Shown piece by piece: positions 44,771 through 53,948 of a stretch of 64,000 nt of DNA. The notes under the pieces were generated by a model, which had not been told where the DNA came from, made no database searches, and was given only the letters and a program-made list of their open reading frames with translations. Made by a program: the position numbers and the translations under genes. The stretch's first letter is position 1. The number at the start of each line of letters is the position of its first letter. This DNA is from an uncultured Paracoccaceae bacterium (GTDB lineage Bacteria > Pseudomonadota > Alphaproteobacteria > Rhodobacterales > Rhodobacteraceae). The stretch covers positions 27,688 through 91,687 of the forward strand of contig CANLVD010000015.1 of NCBI GenBank assembly GCA_947494445.1. Direction: 5' to 3'.

Positions 44771-44794
44771 CTCCTGACAGCATTCTGTCAGGAG
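44771..44794 (-). promoter_or_regulatory. Perfect palindrome upstream of the VOC-YafY operon
   Basis: CTCCTGACAG (44771-44780), CATT, CTGTCAGGAG (44785-44794): 10-bp perfect arms with a 4-bp spacer, 50 bp upstream of the VOC start codon and 150 bp from the divergent transpeptidase gene. Best explained as the operator of the YafY-type regulator, though it would also fold as an RNA hairpin. Confidence 0.65.
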
Positions 44795-44943
44795 ACATGG
44801 CAGGATGGAATGCTATTACCGTTTGTTAAGCTTGGTGGACGAGTCTTTGTGGTCACAAGCCCATGGAATTCCTCAAGGCGCGCAACAATCTGATTTCACG
44901 CGGCCTGATGAATGTGTTAGGCGCATGGAAAGACGACAAATCG

Positions 44944-45447
44944 ATGAGAGCAGTTTTGAACAAGCGTGACTTTATTACTGGTGCAGCAGCGCTGTGTGCG
45001 GCCTTGCCATCGAGCGCAAATGCAAGTGTTTTGCCCACCACGACCAGCATTGTCGTTGAAAAAGGCAAGCGCCGGATGACGTTGTTTGCGGGCAAGACCG
45101 CGATCAAGACCTTTCGCATCCGTTTGGGCTTTGCGCCGCGTGGTACGAAACGTGTCCGGGGCGATGGGCGCACACCAGAGGGTGAATATTTCATCGACCG
45201 TCGCAACCCGGACAGCGCGTTTCACCTGTCGCTCGGCATCAATTATCCCAATCGCAGTGATCTGGCGCGTGCGCGTCGCAACGGCACTGATCCGGGCGGG
45301 GACATCTTCATTCACGGCGGGCCAAAGCGTCCCATCGACAGGACAAAACCTGACTGGACCGCTGGTTGTATCGCGGTGTCAGATCGTGAGATGGAAGAGA
45401 TTTGGGCGATGGTGCCACTGGGCACCCGGATCAAAATCCTGCGCTAG
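44944..45447 (+). CDS. L,D-transpeptidase (YkuD family)
   Basis: A 167-aa protein from ATG 44944 with an export signal of the form MRAVLNKRDFITGAAALCAA, cleaved near SSANA, and a YkuD domain. TFRIRLGFAPRGTKRVRGDG, GEYFIDRRNPDSAFHLSLGI, FIHGGPKR and the catalytic GCIAVSD (Cys in TAGC) are visible. Such enzymes cross-link peptidoglycan or attach proteins to it. Longer starts at 44863 or 44908 add non-signal sequence. The 3' end overlaps the convergent CAP lipoprotein gene by 17 bp. Confidence 0.87.
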   Translation: MRAVLNKRDFITGAAALCAALPSSANASVLPTTTSIVVEKGKRRMTLFAGKTAIKTFRIRLGFAPRGTKRVRGDGRTPEGEYFIDRRNPDSAFHLSLGINYPNRSDLARARRNGTDPGGDIFIHGGPKRPIDRTKPDWTAGCIAVSDREMEEIWAMVPLGTRIKILR

Positions 45448-45958
45448 GCCCGCCAGCAAATTCGGCGCTGCGCGCAATCATCTGAACCCACCAAAGCTTG
45501 CCATTGCTTTCCTGAAACCAGCCGAGACCGATGTCAGTCGCCTGCGGGTCGAACATGATCGACCGCGTCCCGGGTTCCGCCAGCCAGCTTTGCATCAGTT
45601 CAATCTCGTTATCGAAGCTCTCCGAGATGTTCTCGCCAAGAACCTGACCGGCGTAACCTGCGCGGTCCGCGCGATCCTTGGGGGATGTGCCATCCGAGCC
45701 GAAGTGCCAGGCACGTTTCTGAACAGACATGTCGCGCGCGTGGGTCAGGGCCGCGGCTGTCAGACGAGCAGACAGCTTGACCGGAAGCAATCCACGCTCG
45801 GACCGCAAGGCATTTAGTGTATCCACATGGATCGTGCGCACACTGTCGGCTTCTGCCGCCGAAATGATCCGGCGCCCGCTTTGTGTGTTCGTCGGCGGCG
45901 GTGGAGCACAGGCGCTCAGAACAACAGCGGCAATAACAATCAGGTGGGACAGGCGCAT
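45431..45958 (-). CDS. CAP-domain (SCP/PR1-like) lipoprotein
   Basis: A 175-aa protein with lipobox MRLSHLIVIAAVVLSAC (Cys17) and a CAP domain: LNALRSERGLLPVKLSARLT, AALTHARDMS, HFGSDGTSPKDRADRAGY, GENISES and MQSWLAEPGTRSIMFDP, ending GWFQESNGKLWWVQM. Bacterial CAP proteins are extracytoplasmic with debated activity. It sits tail-to-tail with one L,D-transpeptidase and is divergent from a second, which suggests an envelope role; that is inference. Confidence 0.88.
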   Translation of the reverse strand: MRLSHLIVIAAVVLSACAPPPPTNTQSGRRIISAAEADSVRTIHVDTLNALRSERGLLPVKLSARLTAAALTHARDMSVQKRAWHFGSDGTSPKDRADRAGYAGQVLGENISESFDNEIELMQSWLAEPGTRSIMFDPQATDIGLGWFQESNGKLWWVQMIARSAEFAGGPSAGF

Positions 45959-46157
45959 TCGGTCTACATCCTTTCAGACAACGCTTTCCTCTAGCCTGTC
46001 TCGCGCCTGCATTCAAACCTTGATACGCCTGATAAGCCAATCCCGGCCTATCCGGTGTCATGGCTGCCACAGCCGCTTTGTTTCTGACGTTGGCGTGATT
46101 TGATCTGGTCACATCTAGGTGTTATGGCCATTTCAGTACGTAACAGGACGATTCATC

Positions 46158-46757
46158 ATGGCAACTGACCGCTTTTCTAAACTGTCGAGACGTGACTTTG
46201 CACTGGGTCTGAGCGCAGGAATGGCGCCGTTGGCAGCCCCGGCCATTCTGCGGGCTCAGCCGGTGGATTCGTTTGCTGAAGAAGACGGTCGCATCAAGCG
46301 CCGGGTCTCCAGTTTCAAGACACATAACTGGCAGGATCATTTCTCTGATCGCCGCAACAATGTCATTCTGGTCGACACAGTTTCGCGCGCGTTGCATTTC
46401 TGGAACGAGGAGGGGACGGTTTACAAGGTCTACCCGACCTCTGTTCCGCTCACAGATGAACTGACCCGCCGAGGACGGACCGAAGTGATCCGCAAGCGCG
46501 TTGGCCCGGACTGGCGCCCGACGCCAAACATGCTGAAGCGCAACCCGGAACTGCCGGAATATGTCGGCCCCGGTCCCGAGAATCCGCTCGGCACCCACGC
46601 ACTTTATCTGACATGGACCTACTACCGGATCCACGGCACCAATGACACGCGCAAGATCGGTCGTCGGTCGTCAAACGGCTGTGTCGGTCTTTACAATGAC
46701 CATATCGAAGACCTGTTCGCGCGCTGCGTTGTCGGCACGCAAGTGGTGCTGATCTAG
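46158..46757 (+). CDS. Tat-exported L,D-transpeptidase (YkuD family)
   Basis: A 199-aa protein whose N-terminus MATDRFSKLSRRDFALGLSA carries a twin-arginine signal (SRRDFAL), with cleavage after about residue 34. The YkuD domain covers about 60-199: NVILVDTVSRALHFWNEEGT, PENPLGTHALYLTWTYYRIH and RSSNGCVGLYN with the catalytic Cys in the SxGC motif. It is a homologue of, but only distantly similar to, the transpeptidase at 44944-45447. The ATG at 46158 directly precedes the signal; the longer frame to 46119 is not needed. Confidence 0.9.
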   Translation: MATDRFSKLSRRDFALGLSAGMAPLAAPAILRAQPVDSFAEEDGRIKRRVSSFKTHNWQDHFSDRRNNVILVDTVSRALHFWNEEGTVYKVYPTSVPLTDELTRRGRTEVIRKRVGPDWRPTPNMLKRNPELPEYVGPGPENPLGTHALYLTWTYYRIHGTNDTRKIGRRSSNGCVGLYNDHIEDLFARCVVGTQVVLI

Positions 46758-47483
46758 TCAGCCGTTTTCCTCAGGGGCGTCTTCCGGCACCTCTGGCTCT
46801 TCCACGAACGGAATGACGATCTGTATATCGATCTGGGCCATACTCGGCCCGATCCACTGAATGCTGCGCCAGATCGACCCGGTTTCAGCTTCCACCAGAT
46901 GCAGGTTTTCAAAGTCCAGCCCATCAGGCGTCGCGCAGCTTTCGGTGATCAATACACCATCATGTTGTTTGCCCAGAATTGTGACGCTTGACGCATCTCC
47001 GGCGGTGAAGGTGCAAACCGCCGCTGCAATCTGCCCGCTGACACCGGTCCCCGGCAGTTCATAGCGTCTTGAAACGGCAACCGGCCATTCAAGCAAGGGA
47101 CGTGGATAGGCAATCGGATCAAATGGCTGGGTAGCGACCGATAAAAGGTCGAAACCCAAACCGCGCGTTGCAACGATCTGTGCGCCTTGCAATGTCACCG
47201 ACTGGCCAAGTTGGGAAATATGAGTGACGCGGCCCGAATTGGCGGTGGCCGCACGCAAGGTGTTGCGCCCGCTTTCGCCGATCAGACTGGCACGGATGAC
47301 CGGAATGCCTTGGGCCTCAAGCTTTTCGCGCGACAACCCGCTGCCGCGCGGTCTGCTGGATGGCTCGGGGTCATCCTTGAAGGGATTGATTTGGTCCAAC
47401 CCCTTCTTCACGATGGGATTGATCCCGCCGCTGCCGCAGGCAGACAAGGCCAGCGCCAGTCCCACCACCACCAGATGTCTCAT
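46758..47483 (-). CDS. YjbF/GfcB-family lipoprotein
   Basis: A 241-aa protein with lipobox MRHLVVVGLALALSAC (Cys16). The body (NTLRAATANSGRVTHISQLG, FDLLSVATQPFDPIAYPRPL, ending IQWIGPSMAQIDIQI) fits the YjbF/GfcB family linked to exopolysaccharide production and export. A Pro/Glu-rich tail ends it. Its start overlaps the stop of yjbH by 4 bp, so the pair is cotranslated. Its stop abuts the convergent transpeptidase gene. Confidence 0.82.
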   Translation of the reverse strand: MRHLVVVGLALALSACGSGGINPIVKKGLDQINPFKDDPEPSSRPRGSGLSREKLEAQGIPVIRASLIGESGRNTLRAATANSGRVTHISQLGQSVTLQGAQIVATRGLGFDLLSVATQPFDPIAYPRPLLEWPVAVSRRYELPGTGVSGQIAAAVCTFTAGDASSVTILGKQHDGVLITESCATPDGLDFENLHLVEAETGSIWRSIQWIGPSMAQIDIQIVIPFVEEPEVPEDAPEENG

Positions 47484-49585
47484 TGCCAGTAGCTCGCCCA
47501 GTTGCGCTCAAGCGACACGGCATCAAGGTCCCGGACCCGGCCGTAAAGCCGTCCGGGCACCGTCAGGCGCGCACCACCGTCTCTGCGCAGCGACCCCAGA
47601 TCGATCGATGCTGTGGATTTCGTCTCATAGGGCAGGCCCCAGCGCAGCGGCATCGACAGGCTCACACCCTTGGAGAAGCTGCCCCCGCCATAGTCCTCGG
47701 CTGAAACATCCGTGCGGGTGAAATAGGCGCTCACATCCCAGCCATTGGCAAAGCGACGCGACAGGGTGAAGGTGGCCCCCCAGTCACCGGCCAGATAGCG
47801 CCCGGCATCAACCTGCGCGGCTATGCCCTTGTATCCGGTGTCCCAGTAAAGAGAGGCATGGCCGGTTACAGCGTCGAAGTCGGCAAATCCCGCGAAATCA
47901 TCAAAGTCCCGTTTGCGTGCATAGTTCAGTTCAGCACCCAGGCCCCACGACTGGTTGACCGGCTGCCACAAAACCTCACCCGAGACACCGCCATACATCC
48001 GCTCGAAATGCCCTGCCGAGGCGCGGGCATAAACGTCGGGGCTGACCTTGAAAACGTAATCAAGTGTCAGGCGGTCCAGTTCCAGATCCTTGCCGGAGAA
48101 GAACAGGTTCGAGTCCGATCTGACAGGGTCCAGCGGGCCGGGGGGTGTGAATGTCGTCTCTTGATCCGAGCCGATCACCCATCGCGATACGGCGGCAGAC
48201 ACCGACAGGCCACGCGTGACCTGATAATTTGCCTGAAGCCGCAAAAGCGCATCCAGTTCAATTGCTTCATCTGGATCGAAAAGACTGAACGGAATGGTCG
48301 GGTTGAAGGACCATGTGAAACGGCTTTGCGGCTCAGAGGCCCAATACCCTTCGCTGTTGAGTATGCTTTGTGCATCAGTCAGGGTTGTCGTTTCCCAGCT
48401 CATCGCGCCCGCTTCGGGCTGATCGACCTGTGCCTCGATGTCGCTGCGCAGGATGGTGGCGGTTGTGACAGGCAGTCCGGCGTTCACAATTGTGATGTCA
48501 AACTGCTCAACCGAGGCCGGCATAACCGAGGCCAGCACACGCGCGGTGCGCCCGATGGCCTTGGGTTCGCGCCAAATGCGGGTGTTGCGGATGGCAACTG
48601 ACGCGCGGGAAGCGGTAATGCTGGCCTCTTCCAGCACAATCCCGTCGGTTGCCAGAACCTGTGCGATACCGCTCATCAGCGCGTCGCGCGTGGCGTCCTT
48701 GCGGGCCCAGGCCGTTCCACGCGGTGCATCATCGGCGCGCGACAACACAGGCGACGGTCCGGTGCCAAGGTCTTGCGGGGTAAGTGCGGTCATCGGATTG
48801 CCGGTCAGGGCCACCTGAAACCCGAAGGTCGAGCCATGCAGATAGTAAGCCCCGATCTGGATGTTCTCGTTCGGCTGATAAGCCAGACCGATATTCACAT
48901 CCGAGGATCGATCTAGTCCGCCTGCCTGCTCTGTCGTGTAATCATCGCTCGACAACTCAGCCAGAAAGGACAGGCCCTTGACGGGGGTCTTGATCGCGAT
49001 ACCCCCAAAAGCCGCGTTGTCACCCTTGAAGAATGAACGTCCCTGAACGCGCCCGTCCGGGTCTGTCACAGGGGGGCGATCATCACGTCCGAAAATGTTG
49101 GAAAATCCATTGGCTGAGCCATATCGCCCCCAGCCCAGACCTGCACTGACCTTGACGTAGTCACCAAAGGACTTTGTCGCGACCAGATACTCGCCGCCAA
49201 AGGGCGAGGTCCCCAGAAAATCGCGAAAGCCCAAAGCTACAGCGGGACGCCAGCCGGATTCCTTGGCCAGCAGAAACGCCAGATCGAAAGAACGGTCACT
49301 GACCTCAGTGCCGGGCGCGCCAAAATCCTGCACGGTTGAATACCGCACCGTGCCGCTGACCCGGGGCAGGATCTGGAAGGACAGTGCATTGCGCTGGGTC
49401 GGGCCGGCGTCGGAATAGCTGAGCGACAGCTGCCCGTCGGGCATTACTTCAGCAGTTGGTGTGTCCAGAAGCCCGGGGCCACCGTAAAGGCCGACAAGGG
49501 GTTGTGATTGGGCCAGTCCAACTTGCGCGAATGCGGCACTGATCAGAAATGCGCCAATGCCTGCCTGTTTGATGCAACCGCCCAT
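47480..49585 (-). CDS. YjbH/GfcD-family outer-membrane beta-barrel protein
   Basis: A 701-aa exported protein. The signal is MGGCIKQAGIGAFLISAAFA, followed by the YjbH hallmark GGPGLLDTPTAEVMPDGQLS (about 37-56) and a long, aromatic-rich beta-strand region ending RNWASYW. YjbH proteins are outer-membrane proteins of the exopolysaccharide (yjbEFGH/gfcABCD) system. The ATG at 49585 is chosen because the signal peptide starts there; the frame to 49771 lacks one. Only yjbF and yjbH homologues are seen here. Confidence 0.85.
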   Translation of the reverse strand: MGGCIKQAGIGAFLISAAFAQVGLAQSQPLVGLYGGPGLLDTPTAEVMPDGQLSLSYSDAGPTQRNALSFQILPRVSGTVRYSTVQDFGAPGTEVSDRSFDLAFLLAKESGWRPAVALGFRDFLGTSPFGGEYLVATKSFGDYVKVSAGLGWGRYGSANGFSNIFGRDDRPPVTDPDGRVQGRSFFKGDNAAFGGIAIKTPVKGLSFLAELSSDDYTTEQAGGLDRSSDVNIGLAYQPNENIQIGAYYLHGSTFGFQVALTGNPMTALTPQDLGTGPSPVLSRADDAPRGTAWARKDATRDALMSGIAQVLATDGIVLEEASITASRASVAIRNTRIWREPKAIGRTARVLASVMPASVEQFDITIVNAGLPVTTATILRSDIEAQVDQPEAGAMSWETTTLTDAQSILNSEGYWASEPQSRFTWSFNPTIPFSLFDPDEAIELDALLRLQANYQVTRGLSVSAAVSRWVIGSDQETTFTPPGPLDPVRSDSNLFFSGKDLELDRLTLDYVFKVSPDVYARASAGHFERMYGGVSGEVLWQPVNQSWGLGAELNYARKRDFDDFAGFADFDAVTGHASLYWDTGYKGIAAQVDAGRYLAGDWGATFTLSRRFANGWDVSAYFTRTDVSAEDYGGGSFSKGVSLSMPLRWGLPYETKSTASIDLGSLRRDGGARLTVPGRLYGRVRDLDAVSLERNWASYWQ

Positions 49586-49658
49586 GTTTACACGCCCCGC
49601 TCTTGTTTTGTCTGTTTTCGCGTGTTCAGGCCGAATTCGCAACCTGTAACTGTCCCGG

Positions 49659-50522
49659 TCAACCGCCCTGCTTGAGAATTGCGGCCAATCCGGCACGGTA
49701 GTCGGGGTAGGTAAAGCGCATGCCCAGCTCTGACTTGACCAATGCGTTACTGACCCTTTTGTTGTCGGCATAGAAGCTGCGGGCCATGGGGCTGAGGTCA
49801 GCGGTCTCGAACGGGATGTCAGGTGGCACAGCTACGCTTAGAAGACCTGCCGCATGAGCGATCACATCCTGCGGTGGACAGGGCAGATCATCGGCCACAT
49901 TGTAGATCCCACCCGTGCGGGGCCGGGCGATCGAGGCCATTAGAATGGCGACGATATCGGCGACATGGCAGCGACTGAACACCTGACCGGGCTTCACGAT
50001 CCGGCGTGCAGTGCCGTCACGCAGCTTGTCAAAGGCAGACCTGCCCGGCCCGTAAATGCCGCTGAGCCGGAAAATGTGTACGGGCAGATCGCGGGCGGTG
50101 CTCACCTCCAGCCAATCCTTTTCCTGCGTCGCGCGCATTCCACCGCGATGGGTTGCGGGCACGACCGGCGCATCCTCCGAGACCCAACCGCCAGCCTGAT
50201 CGCCGTAAACACCAGTGGTTGACAGAAGGCTCAACCATTCCAGATCAGGCGAGACTGTCTGCGCGCGGAGCAAGTCGATCACCGGATCCCCGTCTCCGCG
50301 CGGGGGAACAGATGACATGACATGGGTCGCTTGGGCGAATGCATCGGACAAATCACCGCCGGGCCAAAGCACAGGATCAGCACCTGCCCCCCGGATTTGA
50401 TCGAATTTTGCCTCGCTGCGCGATGTCCCGATGACCTGCCACCCACCTTCGGACAGTAATTTACGGGTCAGGGCCTCGGCCACATAGCCAAAGCCTATGC
50501 ACAGAAGGGTCTTGTTTTGCAT
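49659..50522 (-). CDS. NAD-dependent epimerase/dehydratase-like protein (YeeZ type)
   Basis: A 287-aa extended-SDR-fold protein. The nucleotide motif is unusual, LCIGFGYVAEALTRKL (GxGxxA), followed by VIGTSRS; the LLSTTGVYGDQAGGWVSEDA segment has the YGD motif of the YeeZ group, and RLSGIYGPGRSAFDKLRDGT follows. It lacks a clear YxxxK triad, so a redox or epimerase role is uncertain. It lies 73 bp upstream of yjbH on the same strand; whether they share an operon is unclear. Confidence 0.8.
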   Translation of the reverse strand: MQNKTLLCIGFGYVAEALTRKLLSEGGWQVIGTSRSEAKFDQIRGAGADPVLWPGGDLSDAFAQATHVMSSVPPRGDGDPVIDLLRAQTVSPDLEWLSLLSTTGVYGDQAGGWVSEDAPVVPATHRGGMRATQEKDWLEVSTARDLPVHIFRLSGIYGPGRSAFDKLRDGTARRIVKPGQVFSRCHVADIVAILMASIARPRTGGIYNVADDLPCPPQDVIAHAAGLLSVAVPPDIPFETADLSPMARSFYADNKRVSNALVKSELGMRFTYPDYRAGLAAILKQGG

Positions 50523-50579
50523 GAGTTGTTAACGCTCTCGAATTAGTCTTTCGCGAGAGTGTAACGAGGTTTGACAGAT

Positions 50580-51245
50580 ATGCGAAAGATGCTGTCTGCG
50601 GTTATTTTGACGCTTCTGGCCGGCGATGCTTTTGCCGAAGCCTCTCGCTGTTCCTTGCGCCCCGATGCAAATGACATTCCCTGGCTTGTTCCTCTGTGTG
50701 CGGTCGAGGCGGAAATCATCGGGATGAGTGACCGGGACGCGGCCATGCGTCTGACCGCGATTGCCTTGTCGCGGGACGTCCATCTGCCTGAAACCCCCAT
50801 GCTCGACGTGCTGGAGCGGGCAGCAAGGCTGTGGCTGTCCAGTGGCAGCCCATCCTCGGCTGAGGCATTGGCATTGCAGGCCCATGCCATCTCACCAGAA
50901 GCAGAAGTCTATCATTTGCTTGTCGGGGAGGCGATGGCTCAAGGGCGCAAGTGGAAGGACCTCAGGGCATTTGGAGAAAACCTTGAAGATCCTGAGACGC
51001 ATTTCACCCTGATGGCGCGGGCCGAGACAGGCGCTGGAAATCCGGCGGCCGGTCTTGTGCTTGCCCGTCGTGCGATGGACGATGACAGGAATTTCATGCC
51101 CGCGCGTCTTGAAGAGGCGCGCGCGCTTGCTGCTCTCAATCAAAAATCCGAAGCCTTGACGATGTATCATGCGATCATTGCGTCCGCTCCGGGCACATTG
51201 GATGCGGATCTGGCGTTGAAGGAGGTTTCGCGCTTGATGCGTTAA
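50580..51245 (+). CDS. Secreted helical-repeat (TPR-like) protein
   Basis: A 221-aa protein with signal peptide [19 protein letters not shown]. The mature part is mostly helical with Ala-rich repeats ([60 protein letters not shown]) that look like degenerate tetratricopeptide units. Two Cys near the start ([17 protein letters not shown]) could form a disulfide. Function unknown. Its end overlaps the convergent queG gene by 4 bp. Confidence 0.75.
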   Translation: MRKMLSAVILTLLAGDAFAEASRCSLRPDANDIPWLVPLCAVEAEIIGMSDRDAAMRLTAIALSRDVHLPETPMLDVLERAARLWLSSGSPSSAEALALQAHAISPEAEVYHLLVGEAMAQGRKWKDLRAFGENLEDPETHFTLMARAETGAGNPAAGLVLARRAMDDDRNFMPARLEEARALAALNQKSEALTMYHAIIASAPGTLDADLALKEVSRLMR

Positions 51246-52294
51246 AGCGTTTTCAGAAGTTGTTCTTTGGCCCATCTGGCAGCATCCGAGACCGCGTCAT
51301 CCGGGTCGCTCAACAACGGCTCGATGTAAGGCAGCAACCCTTCTTCAGCGCTGTTGCCGATTGCATAGAGCACATTTCTCACAAATCGGTTGCGCCCGAT
51401 GCGTTTGATCGGTGAGCCCGAGAATATCTGCCGAAATTCCGCGTCATCAAGCGAGGCCAGATGTGCCAGTTTCGGACAGGTCAGTTCGATCCGCGCCCAA
51501 TAAGCCGCTTCTTGTGAGGCCCTGGCAAACTTGTTCCATGGGCAGACGGCCAGACAATCATCACAACCGTAAATCCTGTTGCCCATCAGCGGGCGCAAGG
51601 CCTCATCCACCGGTCCCTTGTGTTCGATGGTCAGGTAAGAGATGCAGCGCCGCGCATCCAGTTGGTAGGGCGCGGGAAAGGCATTGGTCGGGCAGATGTC
51701 GAGGCACGCCCGGCAGGACCCGCAATGGTCTTGTTCCGGCGTGTCCTTTGGCAGATCCAGCGTTGTGAATATAGCGCCCAGAAAGAACCAGTTGCCCAGA
51801 TCGCGGCTCAGCAGATTTGTGTGCTTGCCTTGCCATCCAAGGCCTGCAGCCTGCGCCAATGGCTTTTCCATAACTGGCGCTGTATCGACGAACACCTTGA
51901 TTTCGCAAGGTTCCTGCTCGATCAACCAGCGTCCAAGCCGCTTGAGTCGCTTCTTGATCACGTCATGGTAATCGCGCCCTCGCGCATAGACAGAGATGTA
52001 TCCGCGCTCTCCGTCTTCCAGCAAAGACAGCGGATTACCTTCAGGCCCGTAGACATCGCTGAGCATGATGATCGACCGTGCCTCGGGCCACAGGGCCGCC
52101 GGGTTGCTGCGCCAGGTTTTTCGATCTTCCAACCATCCCATTTGTCCGTGATGATCCTGATCGAGGAACGCCTGCAGACGCTCCGGCGCCTCGCTGATCG
52201 CATCGGGTGCACAGATGCCAAGACTGTCAAACCCAAGTTCTGATGCCTGGCTTTCCAGCCGCGACCGCAATTCGGATTTTGCGGCCGGGTCCAT
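51242..52294 (-). CDS. queG: Epoxyqueuosine reductase
   Basis: A 350-aa cobalamin-dependent iron-sulfur reductase that makes queuosine from epoxyqueuosine in tRNA. It has the two ferredoxin-type clusters: [16 protein letters not shown] (about 192-207) and [14 protein letters not shown] (about 245-258), plus [11 protein letters not shown] and [10 protein letters not shown] regions and a C-terminal HEAT-like repeat. The length is normal. It starts 1 bp after the stop of the GST gene and is probably cotranscribed with it. Confidence 0.95.
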   Translation of the reverse strand: MDPAAKSELRSRLESQASELGFDSLGICAPDAISEAPERLQAFLDQDHHGQMGWLEDRKTWRSNPAALWPEARSIIMLSDVYGPEGNPLSLLEDGERGYISVYARGRDYHDVIKKRLKRLGRWLIEQEPCEIKVFVDTAPVMEKPLAQAAGLGWQGKHTNLLSRDLGNWFFLGAIFTTLDLPKDTPEQDHCGSCRACLDICPTNAFPAPYQLDARRCISYLTIEHKGPVDEALRPLMGNRIYGCDDCLAVCPWNKFARASQEAAYWARIELTCPKLAHLASLDDAEFRQIFSGSPIKRIGRNRFVRNVLYAIGNSAEEGLLPYIEPLLSDPDDAVSDAARWAKEQLLKTL

Positions 52295-52295
52295 C

Positions 52296-52961
52296 TCAGA
52301 AATCCAGATCGGCGTAGTGTTCGGGGGGCGTGAAGCCGGTCACCAGATCGGCCAGAATGGACCGGAAAGCAGGTCGGGATTTGATCTTCTGGTACCAGTC
52401 CCGGGCGTTTTCATTGCGCGCCCAGTCCACATCGTTGATGTAGTCCAGTACTGAAAACTGCGCAGCGGCTGCAAAATCGGCCAATGTGAGGGTGTTGCCA
52501 GCCAACCAGCGCCGGTCCTCCAGCAGCCAGCCAATGTAATCAAGGTGAAACTTGATTGCCTTGGCTCCGGCCTTGATCTTCTCGCTGTCGGGATAGCCCT
52601 GTTTGGACAGGCGTTTGTTGACCCGTTCATAAAGCAGGTTGGTCGTCACTTCCCGGTGGAACTTGTCGTCAAACCAGGCGTTCAGACGACGCACCTCGGC
52701 ACGGTCGCGTATGTCAGTGGGCATCAATTGCGGGGCAGGGTGTGCTTCTTCCAGATATTCGACAATCGCGTTGCTGTCGCTGAGCGCCAGGTTGTCAGTA
52801 CGCAGGACGGGCACGGTGCCAGATGGGTTCAGCCGCAGGAAATCCAGCCGTTCCTCCCAGGGGCGTTCCTCGACCAGATCCACGTCTATGCGTTTTTCAG
52901 CCAGCACCAGACGCACCTTGCGGCAAAACGGGCTGAGCGGCATGTGATAAAGGCGGTGCAT
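52296..52961 (-). CDS. Glutathione S-transferase family protein
   Basis: A 221-aa GST-fold protein. The thioredoxin-like N-terminal domain includes [20 protein letters not shown] with a Ser-x-x-Cys start, NPSGTVPVL (cis-Pro) and [14 protein letters not shown], followed by a helical domain ([20 protein letters not shown]). The ATG at 52961 is chosen; the TTG at 52967 also fits. It is followed directly by queG. The role is probably glutathione-dependent detoxification or isomerisation; the substrate is unknown. Confidence 0.9.
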   Translation of the reverse strand: MHRLYHMPLSPFCRKVRLVLAEKRIDVDLVEERPWEERLDFLRLNPSGTVPVLRTDNLALSDSNAIVEYLEEAHPAPQLMPTDIRDRAEVRRLNAWFDDKFHREVTTNLLYERVNKRLSKQGYPDSEKIKAGAKAIKFHLDYIGWLLEDRRWLAGNTLTLADFAAAAQFSVLDYINDVDWARNENARDWYQKIKSRPAFRSILADLVTGFTPPEHYADLDF

Positions 52962-53043
52962 GGTCAATTGTCATCCATCGAACGCGAGGTTCCGTTTTGG
53001 CCCAGCGTTGCACAGGTTTCAACCAGATTTCATCCTTGCCTTG

Positions 53044-53790
53044 CTAAGACTGCAGCAAACAAGTGGCCCGTCCTTCAGATTTCAGGGTCTTGGCACCCGC
53101 TGCAATTGAGCGTGCGCGCTTTTGCGTGAAATTCCCGGGGCGCGAGGCCGAGCGTGACTTGGGGGCAGGCAAAATGGCCATCAGTCGTGCGGCTTGAGTT
53201 GTGGACAAATTGGAAGCCGAGCGGCCAAAATAATGCGGGGCGGCTGCACCGACACCGAACACGCCTTCGTCGAATTCCACGACGTTCAGATAGACCTCCA
53301 TGATACGACGCTTGTCCCAAGTCAGTTCAATGAGGATGGTAAAGCCCGCCTCTAGCCCTTTACGAAGCCAGCTTCGATCCTGCCAGAGAAACACATTCTT
53401 GGCGAGTTGCTGAGAGATCGTGGAGCCGCCGCGCAGCCTGCTTTGATCCTCGAACGCGGCTTGTATGGCGACCAGATCAAAACCGTGATGTTCGCAAAAC
53501 TTTGCATCTTCGGCCGCCGCCGCAGACAGTGCCACGTGATCAGGCAGGGAGGAAAGGGCGGTCCAGTCCCGTTTCAGACTGCCAAGGCGCATCCATTCCT
53601 GGGCTTGGTAAATGTTGATCGGGGGATTGATCCAGCGAAGCGCCGCCACCAGCAGAACCAACACCACAAAACTGCGCAATCCCCACCGAAAGCCAAACCA
53701 GATCGCGCGGCCGATCACCCCACGCCGGGATTTGCGGCGTTTTCGGGTCGGGTTGAGCGTTGCTGCAAGCATTTTGCGCCAGAGTTTCAT
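53044..53790 (-). CDS. mtgA: Monofunctional peptidoglycan glycosyltransferase
   Basis: A 248-aa GT51 enzyme that polymerises lipid II into glycan strands. A basic N-terminus is followed by one membrane helix (about 33-52). The catalytic motifs are AEDAKFCEHHGFD (first Glu) and RGGSTISQQLAKNVFLWQ, then the EVYLNVVEFDEGVFGVGAAA stretch. The length is normal for MtgA. It stands alone; the minus-strand gltB terminator lies about 120 bp further on. Confidence 0.95.
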   Translation of the reverse strand: MKLWRKMLAATLNPTRKRRKSRRGVIGRAIWFGFRWGLRSFVVLVLLVAALRWINPPINIYQAQEWMRLGSLKRDWTALSSLPDHVALSAAAAEDAKFCEHHGFDLVAIQAAFEDQSRLRGGSTISQQLAKNVFLWQDRSWLRKGLEAGFTILIELTWDKRRIMEVYLNVVEFDEGVFGVGAAAPHYFGRSASNLSTTQAARLMAILPAPKSRSASRPGNFTQKRARSIAAGAKTLKSEGRATCLLQS

Positions 53791-53911
53791 TGAGCCTGTT
53801 TCGCCACGTGATCTCGCAGATAGGTAAATATCGTTTGAATATGCCTAGGCACAGCCTGCGCGATAGGCAATCACGCAGGCTTGACCTGGCGGAAAAATCT
53901 TCTGGAAAGTC

Positions 53912-53943
53912 ACGCCCGCCCCGATTTTGCCCGGGGCGGGCGT
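53912..53943 (-). terminator. Terminator of the glutamate synthase operon
   Basis: ACGCCCGCCCCG (53912-53923) and CGGGGCGGGCGT (53932-53943) are perfect 12-bp arms with an 8-nt loop, 5 bp after the gltB stop. On the minus strand TGACTTT follows, a weak T-tract. Confidence 0.75.
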
Positions 53944-53948
53944 TGAAA

